Of a stretch of 64,000 nucleotides of DNA, positions 1 through 11,279 are shown piece after piece (positions within the stretch are counted from its first letter, which is position 1; every line of letters begins with the position of its first letter). Origin of the DNA: Pseudocercospora fijiensis CIRAD86. Its lineage: Eukaryota > Ascomycota > Dothideomycetes > Mycosphaerellales > Mycosphaerellaceae. A program made the translations under genes and the position numbers. The stretch covers positions 5,651,846 to 5,715,845 of the forward strand of contig NW_006921535.1 of the NCBI RefSeq assembly GCF_000340215.1, read 5' to 3'. The notes under the pieces are model-generated. The model made no database searches. It worked only from the letters and a program-made list of their open reading frames with translations, and was not told where the DNA came from.

Positions 1-255
1 CTAGAACATTTTCTCCGAAAGCGTACAAATAGAATTTAGATTAAGGTCTCCGACCCGAACTAGGACAAAAACACTAGTACCTATTATATACGGGCCTCCT
101 TTAGCGTCGTAGGAACTCCGCGTAGAACGAGGGGGGGGCTACTATTATAGTAGCTACCTAGAAAGCACCGACAAGTCCTATAAGCTAGCCGCTATACTAT
201 AAAGTAATGTCGGATTTAAGTTGCCTTAGTAGTAGGGGCCCCTAGCGAAGCAGGT

Positions 256-336
256 CGCCTAGTTAGCCTAGGTCGCCTAGTACGCCTAGTACGCCTAAGT
301 CGCCTAGGTCGCCTAAGTCGCCTAGGTCGCCTAGTT
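256..336 (+). repeat. 9-bp tandem repeat, nine units
   Basis: Nine imperfect copies of CGCCTAGGT run head to tail. In the frame used by the downstream pol they encode a Ser-Pro-x tripeptide repeated about nine times, so this may be a low-complexity linker of the ancestral polyprotein rather than a non-coding satellite. Confidence 0.75.
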
Positions 337-899
337 AGCCGCCTACTTAGCTATATAACGTAACATCTTAGGGACTCCCGCAGAGGCCGTATATAGTAGA
401 ACAATACGTTATATATTAATATACGAACGACGGGACTATACTAAACTACGCGTATATATATACGGACGATAGCAAGCGAGATATATAGAGTCGTAGGACA
501 GATCCGAGTAGTAGGAAGGAACCGGAAGGTAGGGAAGAGCTAGGAGAAATATGTTTGCTTAAGAGCGGTTAAACGAGTTTGTATACGCGCGCTGCGTAAG
601 TTAGCTAGGAGACAAAGGCGCTACGAGACAGCGGATATACGTACTTACGCTTACGTATCGGACGCGCTAGACGGCGGTAGGGCGGAATACTAAGGAAGGG
701 GCTCTCCCTCTAAGGCACCCTTCTTCCTTTCTTCGCAGTTCGTCTTATATAGATAGCAGCTATATTAATTTAGTGCTCCCTTTAGTTTAGTTTAAAGTTT
801 CGTATACATTCTTACTGCTTAGCTACTAACCCTTACAACGAGGAGCTATAGAAGGACAAGGGCACTACTATAGACATTCCTAAGTCCGACTACCTAGAA

Positions 900-3800
900 G
901 TTACGCTAAAGCTAGGCTATAAGAACGATAAAGTTCCTATAGTAGCGTACCTACTCTACGCCCTCGATAAAGAAGTTGTAAATAAGACGTTCGACCTACT
1001 ATACGCCTAAGGAAAGATGTCCTTTACGACTAAGCCTACCTAATTCGGGTTCCTAGTCTTCGTAGTCTAGAAAACGACGATAGTAGATAGTAAGCTAGTC
1101 CGTAAAGGACGTACAGTCGTAGATATTAGGGGCCTAAACAAGATTGCAGTTAAGGATTCTTATCTACTCCCTAGATAGGAAGACATTATTAAGGCATTAC
1201 GCGGCTCTATATATATTACGATAGTAGACGCCGTTGCTTTCTTCTACTAATAGGCCGTAGCCGAGAAGGACTATAGCAAATTTGTAATTAATAGTTACCG
1301 TAGCTAGGAACAGATATATATAGCTATTATAGGATTCTTAAATAGTATATAATATATCTAGCGCTAGCTCGACAAGATCCTTAGGCGATATAAATCCTAC
1401 TACTATGCTTATATCGACGATATTATTATCTATTCCCGTACTTTCGAAGAGCACCTAAAGCATCTAGATACTGTTTTCGAGTGCCTAGTAGGCAAGAAAA
1501 TTAGTATCGCACCTTATAAGTCGTTCCTCGCATATCTATCTACGAAGCTTTTAGGCTAACGAGTGTTAGGGCTAGGATATACTACTTATAAGGAAAAGGT
1601 CTAGGCTATTCTAGACTTGAAATTCCCTACTACGCTAAAGGATATTGAATTTTATTTAGGACTTACTAGATAGCAACGCTAGCATATTCTATACTACTCG
1701 ACGATTACGATACTATTCGAGAACCGCAAGAAGGAACTCTTGCGCTTTAGCCTAGCTAACAAAGGTAGTAAGCGTAAGCGCTACGCGGCTAAGACCCTAG
1801 CCTTCGACGTAGATAAGGCACTAGAAACCGAGTATAAGGCTTTTAATATCCTAAAGCAGATATACCGCGATGTTAAGTTCTCCTATTACGCGGACCCTAA
1901 TCGCCCTATATATATCGACCTAGATACCTACGTAGGAGGATTCGCCGCGGTAGTATACTACGTTAAGGGAGACCTAGAACTAACTATCGAGAATAGTAAG
2001 GCCGTACGCTTCCCGGCGGATTAGGTACAAGTTATTATATACCTTAGCAAAGCACTTATAGACGTAGAAAAGCGGTATCTAGCTACTAAACTCGAGGTTA
2101 GCGGTTTAGTCTAGACGGTACGCAAGGTACGGATAATCCTCTAGGCGGTACGTAAGCTAGTATACGTATTCTCCGACTATATAGCGGCCCTAGGTATTAC
2201 TACGGTAGCGAGCCTTATAACGACTACGTCTACGGACAAGCTTAATCTCCGCCTAGTGCGAGCTAGTTAGTACCTTTCCTAGTACCCTAAACTTAAGGTA
2301 CACTACCGCCTAGGACGCCTTTATAGAATACCGGACGCCTTAAGTAGGCTCGTAGCGGATCTTAACCGAGCGGTAGATTAAGTATACGATATACTAGACC
2401 CCCTAGTATACGACGATCCTGCCCCCGCGAATAATATAATCGACGCGTACTATATATACCTATATAAAAGCGAGGGTGCGATTTGTTTTTATACGACGAT
2501 AGTCGACGAGCACTCCGGTAGAACGTATACGTCCGGCGAGCCTATAGTTTTCTACTCCGTACTCGTAGAACTCGCTACCGAATTTAAGGACAACTTAAAA
2601 GCGGGATATACTAAGGACCCCTATTAGGCCGCGGTCCTAGCTTAGCTAAACGCCGTAGAAGAACGCCGCCTACGAGCTGCCGCCGAGAGGACGCTAGAAG
2701 CTAACGAGAACTCTAACTATAAGGAAGCGGATATTATAGGCGAGGCTAAGTCGAGCCCTTTAGGACTTTGTTTTTTCTTACGCGACGACCTTATCTATTT
2801 TAAGGACGACACCGACGGTAGAGAGAGACTATATATCCCCCGCTCCCTATATCAGGAGGTCTTCTAGATGGCCTACGATTATTATTACTACGCAGGTTAT
2901 TACCGCACTTACGCTCGCTTATACGCTAGTTTCTATATACGCTAGCTCGGGCGCGAGGTCTCTAAGTATATCGCTTATTGCTCCGAGTGTATCCTAAACT
3001 AGACGCTACGCTATCCTCTATACGGTAAATTGCAGCCGATTAAATGCTAACCTATCCTATAGTACGCTATTACTACGGACTAGGTTTACGGTCTACTACC
3101 TAATAAAGATAGCTACGATAGTTTCCTTATAGAGACGTATAAGTACTCTAAGCGCGTTATACTACGTAAGTGCAAATCGACGTAGATAGCGCAGCAATAC
3201 GGTAGCAACTAGATCTAGGGCTACGTCGAAATGGAACGTAACCTTCTAGCTATTATAATCGGCGACCGGGACCCTATTTAGCTTAGTAACTTTATAAAAG
3301 CAGCCTTTAAGAAGTTAGGCACGAGGTTCTTCGTAACGACGGCGTACTATCCTTAGTCGGACGGCTAGTCTAAGCGAACTAATTAGACCGTAGAAATCGC
3401 ACTACGATTCTTTACCTCTAATTATTTAGACGCTAATTAGACGGACGCACTTCTATATATCTAGGCCGAGCTTAATAACGCTAGAAATGCCTCGACTAGA
3501 GAGATACCTAATATTCTAATTTGAGGATTTAAGACTAACTTAGACGCGCTAAACCCCCTTACCGAGCTCCCTACTAAGGACTACTTAGTATTAAGATAGG
3601 AAGTACGCGATTAGGCTACAGACTCTCTTACGTAGGCGGCAGCGATAATAAAGGACCGATATAACCGCAAGCATCGCCCTATCTCCTTTAAGACGGGCTA
3701 AAAGGTACTACTTAAGCTATATAAGGGATACCGCCTACTAGGGAACCCTAATCGCAAGCTTTTAGCGTAGCGTACCGGACTATTTAAGGTAGTACGTCTA

Positions 3801-4290
3801 GTCGGCAACCTTACCTACGAGCTCGATCTCCCCCTAGTAATACGTATCTACTCTATAATCTTAGTTTCGTAGTTAGAACCCTACCCGGAAGGCCGTAACC
3901 CGTACGACCGAGAGATACCGGAGCCTAGCCTAGTAGATAAAGCACCTTTCGACGACGACTATCTATACCTAAGAGCACCCTATTACGAGATCGAGAGGCT
4001 CCTCGGACGTAGAGTCTCGAGGGGCAAGATATAATACTTAGTTAAATAGCGTAGCTACAATTACGCGCATAACGTTTAGTACGATATCGACGACCTCCGC
4101 AATTTAGCGGAACTCGTCTAGGAGTACGACCGCCTCTACCTATAGCAAGCGCTACGATAGCAAGCACTATAATAGCAGGCACCGGCAGCGCCGTCCCTAG
4201 GCGCGCCGTAGTTAATAGTAGGAGAACTATAGGCTCGGCCTTCTCGGAGGCCTAGCTTACGCAACTCCTAAAGAGCCGCTAGACGAGGGT
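900..4290 (+). pseudogene. Ty3/Gypsy pol remnant: RT, RNase H, integrase, chromodomain
   Basis: RT lies at about 1,005-1,620, with the palm motif YIDDII at 1,410-1,427 (the YxDD catalytic pair). Connection and RNase H follow at about 1,640-2,330; the stretch 1,740-2,024 is stop-free and contains the DPNRPIYIDLD motif typical of fungal Gypsy RNase H. The zinc-binding N-terminus and core of integrase occupy about 2,760-3,700, and a chromodomain (YEIERLLGRR..., aromatic cage partly mutated) lies at 3,981-4,110. All are in one frame, so few indels have accumulated; damage is almost all transition stops and missense. No protein product is possible. Confidence 0.85.
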
Positions 4291-4738
4291 TAACTAAGTA
4301 GCACTATATATAGCAATAGGAATCTCTATCGCGGTATATTACGTTATAGCACTATTGTCTATAATTGAATCGTACCCTACTTTACTTTATTTTAAAACGT
4401 ACCCTACTTTACCTTATTTTAATATAAAAATAGTTTACTTTATTGTCCTCCCCTATTGTCGCCCTAGAGCGCGCGCCGACGCGCCCTATTGTTATTATTA
4501 ACGTATAACGCGTCCTATTATCGGACGGGCCGTACCGTATATATAAACGGCGCGGCGTAAGCGAGGTAAAGTTTGCGTTATAACAAGCGTAGAACGCCCT
4601 AGCAACGCCGTAAATTCTTAGTTACTACGTATACGTAATATACTAAATTCTCTCCGCTTATTTATTAGTATTACTAACATCCTTACTAAGTATACGCCGC
4701 CTTAACGACTAGCCCCGACAATACTATCTATCCCTAAA
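4291..4738. other. Probable LTR/untranslated stretch between two RIP-degraded elements
   Basis: No reading frame is recognisable. It contains two adjacent near-identical 25-bp copies of a CGTACCCTACTTTA-led motif (4,371-4,395 and 4,398-4,422) and a TATA-like TATATAAA at about 4,540 in a CpG-rich setting, as expected of an LTR promoter. I cannot pair it with a second LTR copy in the window, so the LTR call is inference. Confidence 0.35.
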
Positions 4739-7700
4739 ATAGAGCGTACCGAGCGCTACTATCCGCTAGCGGGCGAGCGCGGCCCTCCTATATAATAGCA
4801 ATACGCCTATAAAGAAGACGAGCTCTTAGAACTAAGCTAGTAGTAGCTACCTTAGCGTCGCAAGGTTAGCGGCCTGCTATTTGCCGTAGTACTACTACAA
4901 ATCGAGCACTACGAGGACTACGTTAGCTCGCCTAAAAACATCGCGTAGGCGAACCTTAACAAAATCCCTTATAATAAGGTCTCGGTAGAGTTATACCGCG
5001 AGCTCGACCGGCCGCTACTAGAAAACATTAGTAACTTCGTTAACGCTACGGTATAGGCACGAATCTATCGTACGCTAGTACTACGCCCGCTATTACGTAG
5101 AAGAACTATACGGGTAAACCCTATTACCTTCGAGGACTTCTTCCTAAAGCACTACGGCTCCGATAGGGTATATATTATACGAATTCGCTTAGTCGACCTC
5201 TCCGAACTTAGCTACCTACCCCTACTACTACTCGATTCTAAAGCTAATCTAAAGGACCGCAATATCTTACGCTATATCGCTATCTTATTATAGTAGGGCG
5301 CTAGCGTTAACGGCTACGAGATAGGTAACTACGCTAGCTAGGCTACGTTTTTCGGCCTGCTATAGTTCTATTAGTTTCTAGACGCTAAGCTAGACGTCGC
5401 TTAGGACGGCTAGCGATACCGCGTTATTGTCCCCGATCCCTAGTACGCTAAATTGTTCTACGATCTAATAGAGATCCCGGACTAGGTCTGTAACTATAAT
5501 ATCTACTATGCGATCCGGACGCTCGCTAAACTCGACCTTACTCTAACGTCTTATAAGGAGAACGGTATACCCTTCGCAGTACCTTATACTTAGACCGCGT
5601 TTCAACTTATAAGCGCCTTAGTTAGCTACGGCTTCGTAAAGAACGCCCTAGATAAGCTATACGAGATCCTTACTAGTATACTAGGCTAGGACGAGACCGA
5701 GCTAAACCTTATATCCGTATACGTATAGATTGTATAGATCGTAGCACGTACGGTAGATAGACTAGAAGACGAAACGCTAGAGCAGGCCGACGAGCGCCTT
5801 AATTAGACTATAAACTGCTATAACTTGCTAGGCTAGTTCGAGGAGGAATAGAACGTTACTATAGAAGCGATAGTCTAGTAGCAGACAGCCGCGATATACG
5901 TAAAGGTATAAGAAAAGATTATTATACTCGAGCCCGTCGACCTAGTTACGTTCGATAGTACTAAATTACTAGACGCCTACCCTAAGTAACTTGCCGCCTT
6001 CGCGCGATTTTAGACGGAATGCCGCTACTAGAAGGAGCGCACCCTAACTTTAGTATACGGCCCTACTAAGATCGTAGAAATAATTAAGCCTAATACCTAG
6101 TAGATAGATTACCGTAATAATTAAGGATAGGTATAGGGCGACAAGGACCTTTCTTAGCGTCTTAGAGAAGCCGCAAATTAGCACTAATATGCCTCGGACG
6201 CCGTAGTAGCACGCGACGCTACTACGCTTAACGCCGACACTAGCGCCGTAGAGTTAGCTACTAAGCGCCCTAAGGGAAAGGCGGCCCTACGCTCTAAGGG
6301 ATTACCTATACTCTAGCGATATAAGAAGGAGCTTAAGGACCCTAACGACGCGACGCATTAGGGCACTATTATAGTAGAAGAGCAGGAACTAAGAAAAGTA
6401 AGCGTAGATAGAAAATAGGACGTAGAAAAGAGGGACGTCGATAGCGAGAACGTAACGGAGAAAGAGCAGTAGAAGGGATAGAAAGAGAAGGCTATAGAAA
6501 AGGATGTCGGTATAGGTAACGCTAGGGCTAAGGACGGCGATAGCCCCGCTCCGCTAGATAATAAAGGCAAGGACGAACTTTAAAGTAAGGCGATAGACGC
6601 TATCCTTATCCGCGCCGACGCCCTAATAACCGTACGCTAGGTCGTAAACGCCGTTTAGTTAGCCTTCCCGAACCTCTACGCTACTAAGAGCGCGGAAGAT
6701 ACTAAGGAATTCCTTAACGCCGATAGTACTAACGTAGGCTTAGATCCGGACTTAATCCGCAATTCTAACTTAATCCGTAAATAAGACGGTAACGGTATAT
6801 ACGTCTATAAGCTTAGCATCTTTAGCCGTAGAGCCGCACTCTTACGCAATACTAAGCCCGCCTTTAGTCCTATATACGGATGCGATATTACTATATACCT
6901 AGTAGAGAACTCTACTACTAGGGACTCTGCTCGAGATAAGGCAGCACCTCCGCAATAATACTCTACTAAGTAATAGCAAGGCAAGACGCAACCGACTACG
7001 CTAGGTAAGGCAAAGTAGCGTAACAGAGGTAAGTAGAACGACGAAGGCGAATAGAATAGCTCTAACGGAGACAATAACGATAACGCCCTACTAAAGCCTC
7101 GTCGTAAGCACCTCCCTATAGCTTCCCTCGATATTAGCTAAGAGGTACGCAATACGGTTACTACGTTAGGCGCACGTTAGCGCGCGGTAAGCTACGCCTT
7201 TACGGTAGCTATAGCGGCAATTATTAACGCTATACGTAAGGACGACTTAGCCGTAGACCGCCTTATTTAGGTTAACGATACGGTACGCTAGACCTATACC
7301 GTCTTAAACCTAGTACGAGAACTTAGCTTTACGAGACGCACCTATAAGGAAGATACTACGTAATAGCGATACGAGAACTTCCTAGTAGAGTATACCGATT
7401 CTCTAATAGGCTCTAACCTACGTAGCTCGCTCGTAGCAATGTTTTATCGAGTATAGACTATAAATAAGGGCGATATAGAAGAGGGCGCTCTACTACCTTT
7501 TATCGGATAGAACGCTACGCTATAGCTATTACGCGAGGCAACCCCCGACGTAGGCACTAGAGACGCTAGTCTATTATACCGAGAGGAAGTTCTAGAAGAG
7601 ACAGCTACGGACTTCGAGATTCTAGAAGAGCCTACGCGCGTTACGACTATCGAGATCCTAACCGCTACGCCGACGAGCGCCTAAATCGCTATACCGACAA

Positions 7701-9250
7701 GCGTACGCACTCCGATAGATAAGAAGGTTCGTCGAGGCGCCGCTAATATAGACGAGAATACCTACCTATAGCGCTCCGGAATACTATACTCCGACGTCGA
7801 GCAATAGCTTAAGTCTAGCTACTAGGCCGATACTACAGTACTAATCTATAACGTATTAGGCTTTATTACGATCGATTGTATACTACCTACGGGCACGCGA
7901 CTCTTAGACGTTAAACTTAGCAATATATTTTAAATAATCGACGACGCTACAATTACCCTAAAGGAGCTCGGCACCTAGCACACTTATATAGTAGAGGCGT
8001 ACGGCTTCCCGCGTACTAAACGTAAGCTAATCGGCCCTCTATACCTATACTATATAGCAAGCACTAACGGTAAGTATAAGATCGCCTTAATCTGTAGCTA
8101 ATATATCCTTACAGGTAGCACAGTTTTCCGGCGCAAGGCAGCGCACTAAGTCTAGCTTACCTCTATCGATAATGCCCTAGATTAGGCGATAATCTCGTAG
8201 GTCCTAATAGACATCCCCGGCGAGACAGAGCCGCTAATAGCCGCGCGCGACTAGTAGAAGCGATAGAAGAAATACCGCGAGGACCTAGTATACCTACTCT
8301 ATAGCAAGTAGCTAAAGACTATTACGGCCGGTTAGCTAACCTTTAAGGAAGACTAGGTAGAGTAGCCGACGGAGATTAATATCGTCGCGGTACTAGACTA
8401 CGTCTTAGAGAATATAAAAGCAGCCCTTAATCGTAAGGCAGCCGCCGGTATTATAGACGTAGCCCTCGACTACTTCCTTCGTACTATATACCTCTAACTA
8501 TAAATAGGCCGTATACTACGAAAGGATCGAGACTAGACGCTAAGATCGGCCTATAAGAAGGATACGACGCTACGCCTAAACGATATCTTATACGACTATA
8601 ATAAGGAAGACAACTACTTAATCTCCCTCTATCGAGGACTAGGACTAAAAGGCATCGCTAGACGTTACGAAGCGCTTATACCCTAATAGTAGGCCGACCT
8701 ATACTTGTATATACTAGACGAGCTCGCTGCCGTAGTAAAAGCTAAGATATACGTTAGTACCGCGGCGATAGACGAGCCCGGCTAGCCGCTATAAAAGACG
8801 CGCGCTCTACTAGCTTAGGTACCGGCACCGTAGGTACTAGTACCGCAACTACCGACGCTAGGTTAGTTACGCCGCAAGTCTAAGTACGTAGCCGTACCCG
8901 AAGACAAGCTCGCCTTGCTAGTAAAGCTACCTACTCTATAGGTACTAAGCGAGCCTAAGGCCCTCTCGCCGCTAAAGATTGCTACCTAGCGCCTAGCTAC
9001 GCACGCGTCTGCGCGCGCTATTACGGCAGGCCCTTCCGATAGTCTAGCTATACGCGCGTCTACGCGTACGTCTACGCGTACTCTAAACTCTCTAGCTACG
9101 CGTACGCTAACTAAGCGTAAGGCAGCCGACGGCGATTCGTCTATAAAGAAAAAGATACAGAAACTATAGAGCTTTACGGAGGGCAAGGCAACTAAGGCTA
9201 AGGCTACCGGCTCTAAGACGGAACCGGAATTAATTAACTCTAATAAGTAA
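4739..9250 (+). pseudogene. Unidentified ~1,500-codon reading frame, RIP-degraded
   Basis: Reading codons from 4,739 (position mod 3 = 2) gives a continuous protein-like sequence to a TAA at 9,248, interrupted only by TAG/TAA that look like former Gln/Trp codons; the frame is the same at both ends, so no net indel occurred. The likely start is ATA at 4,739 or upstream, consistent with ATG changed to ATA by TpG-to-TpA. Visible properties are a Leu-rich N-terminal half, a highly charged Glu/Lys segment at about 6,360-6,590, and a Ser/Thr/Arg/Lys-rich tail at about 9,000-9,240. I see no RT, integrase, transposase DDE, helicase or zinc-knuckle signature. It could be a large gag-like ORF, an accessory gene of a mobile element, or a captured host gene. 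I do not recognise the family. Confidence 0.65.
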
Positions 9251-9544
9251 GACTATAGCTAGTAGACGCGACATAATACGAATGCGAGATTTAAACTAAA
9301 GAAGGGGGGTAGAGATACCCTAATATATATAAAAAGGCATAAGCTATACGAGATACTTTAGGCAAGGAGGACGGAAGGAAGGAGTACGGTACGGCTATCT
9401 TAGTACGCTAGCTTCCGTTCTGTCGGACGGGGGTGCTATTACGGCAGGCACGGAACGCTAGGCCTATATATACTTCCGCAGAACCGTAGATACTTAGCCT
9501 AATACTATACCATTGCCTAACTACTAATCGTCCCTTATATAATA

Positions 9545-9635
9545 CCCGCCTTCCTCCCTCTTCTCTTAGATCCTTATTAAATACTACCTATACCTACTAC
9601 TACCCTATCTACCTACTAATATACCCTTCTTATAT
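9545..9635 (+). repeat. 91-bp direct repeat, left copy (putative LTR 3' part)
   Basis: It is nearly identical (about four differences) to 20,065-20,155. It begins CCCGCCTTCCTCCC and ends CCCTTCTTATAT; flanking sequence beyond both ends does not match, so only part of an LTR is shared. Confidence 0.7.
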
Positions 9636-9679
9636 AGTATTTAATCTACCCTTTAAGGGTAGTAGCTAGATAGTCCTTA

Positions 9680-11200
9680 TTTTAAGCTTTTAGCGGTATA
9701 GCTACGAAAACTACTAATTTAACTATATTACGCTCGAAGAACGGGACCTATACGTACTATTCTACTAAAACAACCGTACTAATTATTAAGCAAGACCTTC
9801 TATACGGCCTATTATACTAAGTTAATTATACTAGACCAATACTCGCTGATTCCGCTATATCCGTACTATAGAGGCCTATAATATATTATTAGTATTACCC
9901 CTTATTACAATAGCCGGCTTATTACAAAGCAACAACAACCGCGGCGCCGCTAGTAGCGCTAGCAATAATAACGCTAGTAGTATAGTGCCTGCTAAAGTGC
10001 CTACTAAAGAGCCTACTAGAGGGCCTACTAAAGAACCTATAATCGAAGGGGACGACCTATTATTATCCGTTAACGACATTCTTAACAATATTATTAACCG
10101 TCGATATAGCTAACTAGCCTTTAGCCCTTAACTAGTAGAAAGACTTTAAGAAGCTACTTAAAACAGGCTTACTGCCCTACGCTAAGAATAATAGCTAAAG
10201 GATAACCTCCTCGAGCTTCGCTACTTTTAGGAAGCCCCGACAACTACTACTAAACTAATAGCAGGACCTTCTTTACTACCTATCTAAAAGAAGGATGCTA
10301 AGCTTAAGGACTGCACCGTATTTAACGGCTCTAGTCGCAAGCAATATAATAATTATATACGTAATTGTAAGCTTAACTAGCGAAATATACCGAGGGCTCT
10401 TCTAGACGACTATTTATTAGTTGTCTACGCTATGCAATATATTAATAGCGACCTAAAGCGTACCTAGGATAACTATTTCGACTCCCTCGATAATTAGACC
10501 GCTGTTTAGTAGCAAACCTATAAAACTATTATGCTAGACACCCTTAGAAACCCTATACTAAGGCAATAATACGCTTAAGACTAATACCTCCGAGCTAAAC
10601 AAAAGACTAATTAATCGGCTAGCTTATTTAAGGCCTATTTAAAGACCCTCGAAGATAACCTTCCGGCTAAGACTAATTCTATATAGATTTCTAAGATACG
10701 CCTAAAGCTCTAGTAGATAGGAACTTATCCTCGAATTAGACCGTCGCCGTATGTTTAAACAAGCTAATCTAATACGTATTTAATTTATAGTCGAAGTAGA
10801 AACAGCTAAACGAGCTATTTAGCTTTAGCAACGACTAGAATTAAGAATCCGACTAGCTAGTACTAACCGTAGCAACCGTAGTGCCTACGGAGGAAACTAA
10901 GGTTCCTACTAAAATAACAATGCTAATAATAGGAATAGTAACAATAACCGTAGAAGAGGCCGTAGCCGGCGGCTATATAGAGGGGGCCGCGATAGGGGCC
11001 GTAGAAGGGGCTCGTATCCCTATAATACTAACCGCTCGGCTAACAATAGTAACAATAGCTATAGCAACCTACTAACCGGATTAAAGTACTTCAACTGTAA
11101 TAGTACTAGCTATCTACTAGGCTAATACGACAAACCTAGAGATTAGGCCTAGATTAACCGTACTTCCGCTAAGTATAAGAAACACCTTTTAGCCGCTAAT
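9680..11200 (+). pseudogene. Gag remnant of second Gypsy element with RIP-destroyed zinc knuckle
   Basis: The N-terminal part carries degenerate 12-bp repeats (about 9,986-10,040) encoding Pro-Thr-Lys-like units. A capsid-like stretch runs from about 10,290, then one frame change at about 10,710-10,730, then an Arg/Gly-rich basic region (10,880-11,060) and a zinc knuckle at 11,087-11,128. The knuckle keeps the CX2CX4HX4C spacing, but three of the four ligands are now Tyr, as TGC/TGT/CAC-to-TAC/TAT change predicts. Only the second Cys survives. Typical Gypsy gag organisation; non-functional. Confidence 0.65.
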
Positions 11201-11279
11201 ACTACCCCTATTAGCTCTTCTAATTATTCGAAAAAAGAATAAGCGCCGTACTAACTATTAGCCTCGTACGGCGAAAAAC

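Larger units (their letters stand above)
1..4290 (+). mobile_element. RIP-degraded Ty3/Gypsy retrotransposon with chromodomain (5' end outside window)
   Basis: One plus-strand frame (codons starting at multiples of 3) carries recognisable pol domains in Gypsy order: reverse transcriptase, RNase H, integrase and a C-terminal chromodomain. Nearly every break in the frame is TAG or TAA at positions that read as former Gln or Trp codons, the expected result of C-to-T change at CpA on either strand (RIP). The copy is therefore dead. The 5' LTR and most of gag lie outside the window or are unrecognisable. Domain order with a chromodomain points to the chromovirus group of Ty3/Gypsy; that assignment is from memory of the family, not from a search. 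Confidence 0.85.
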
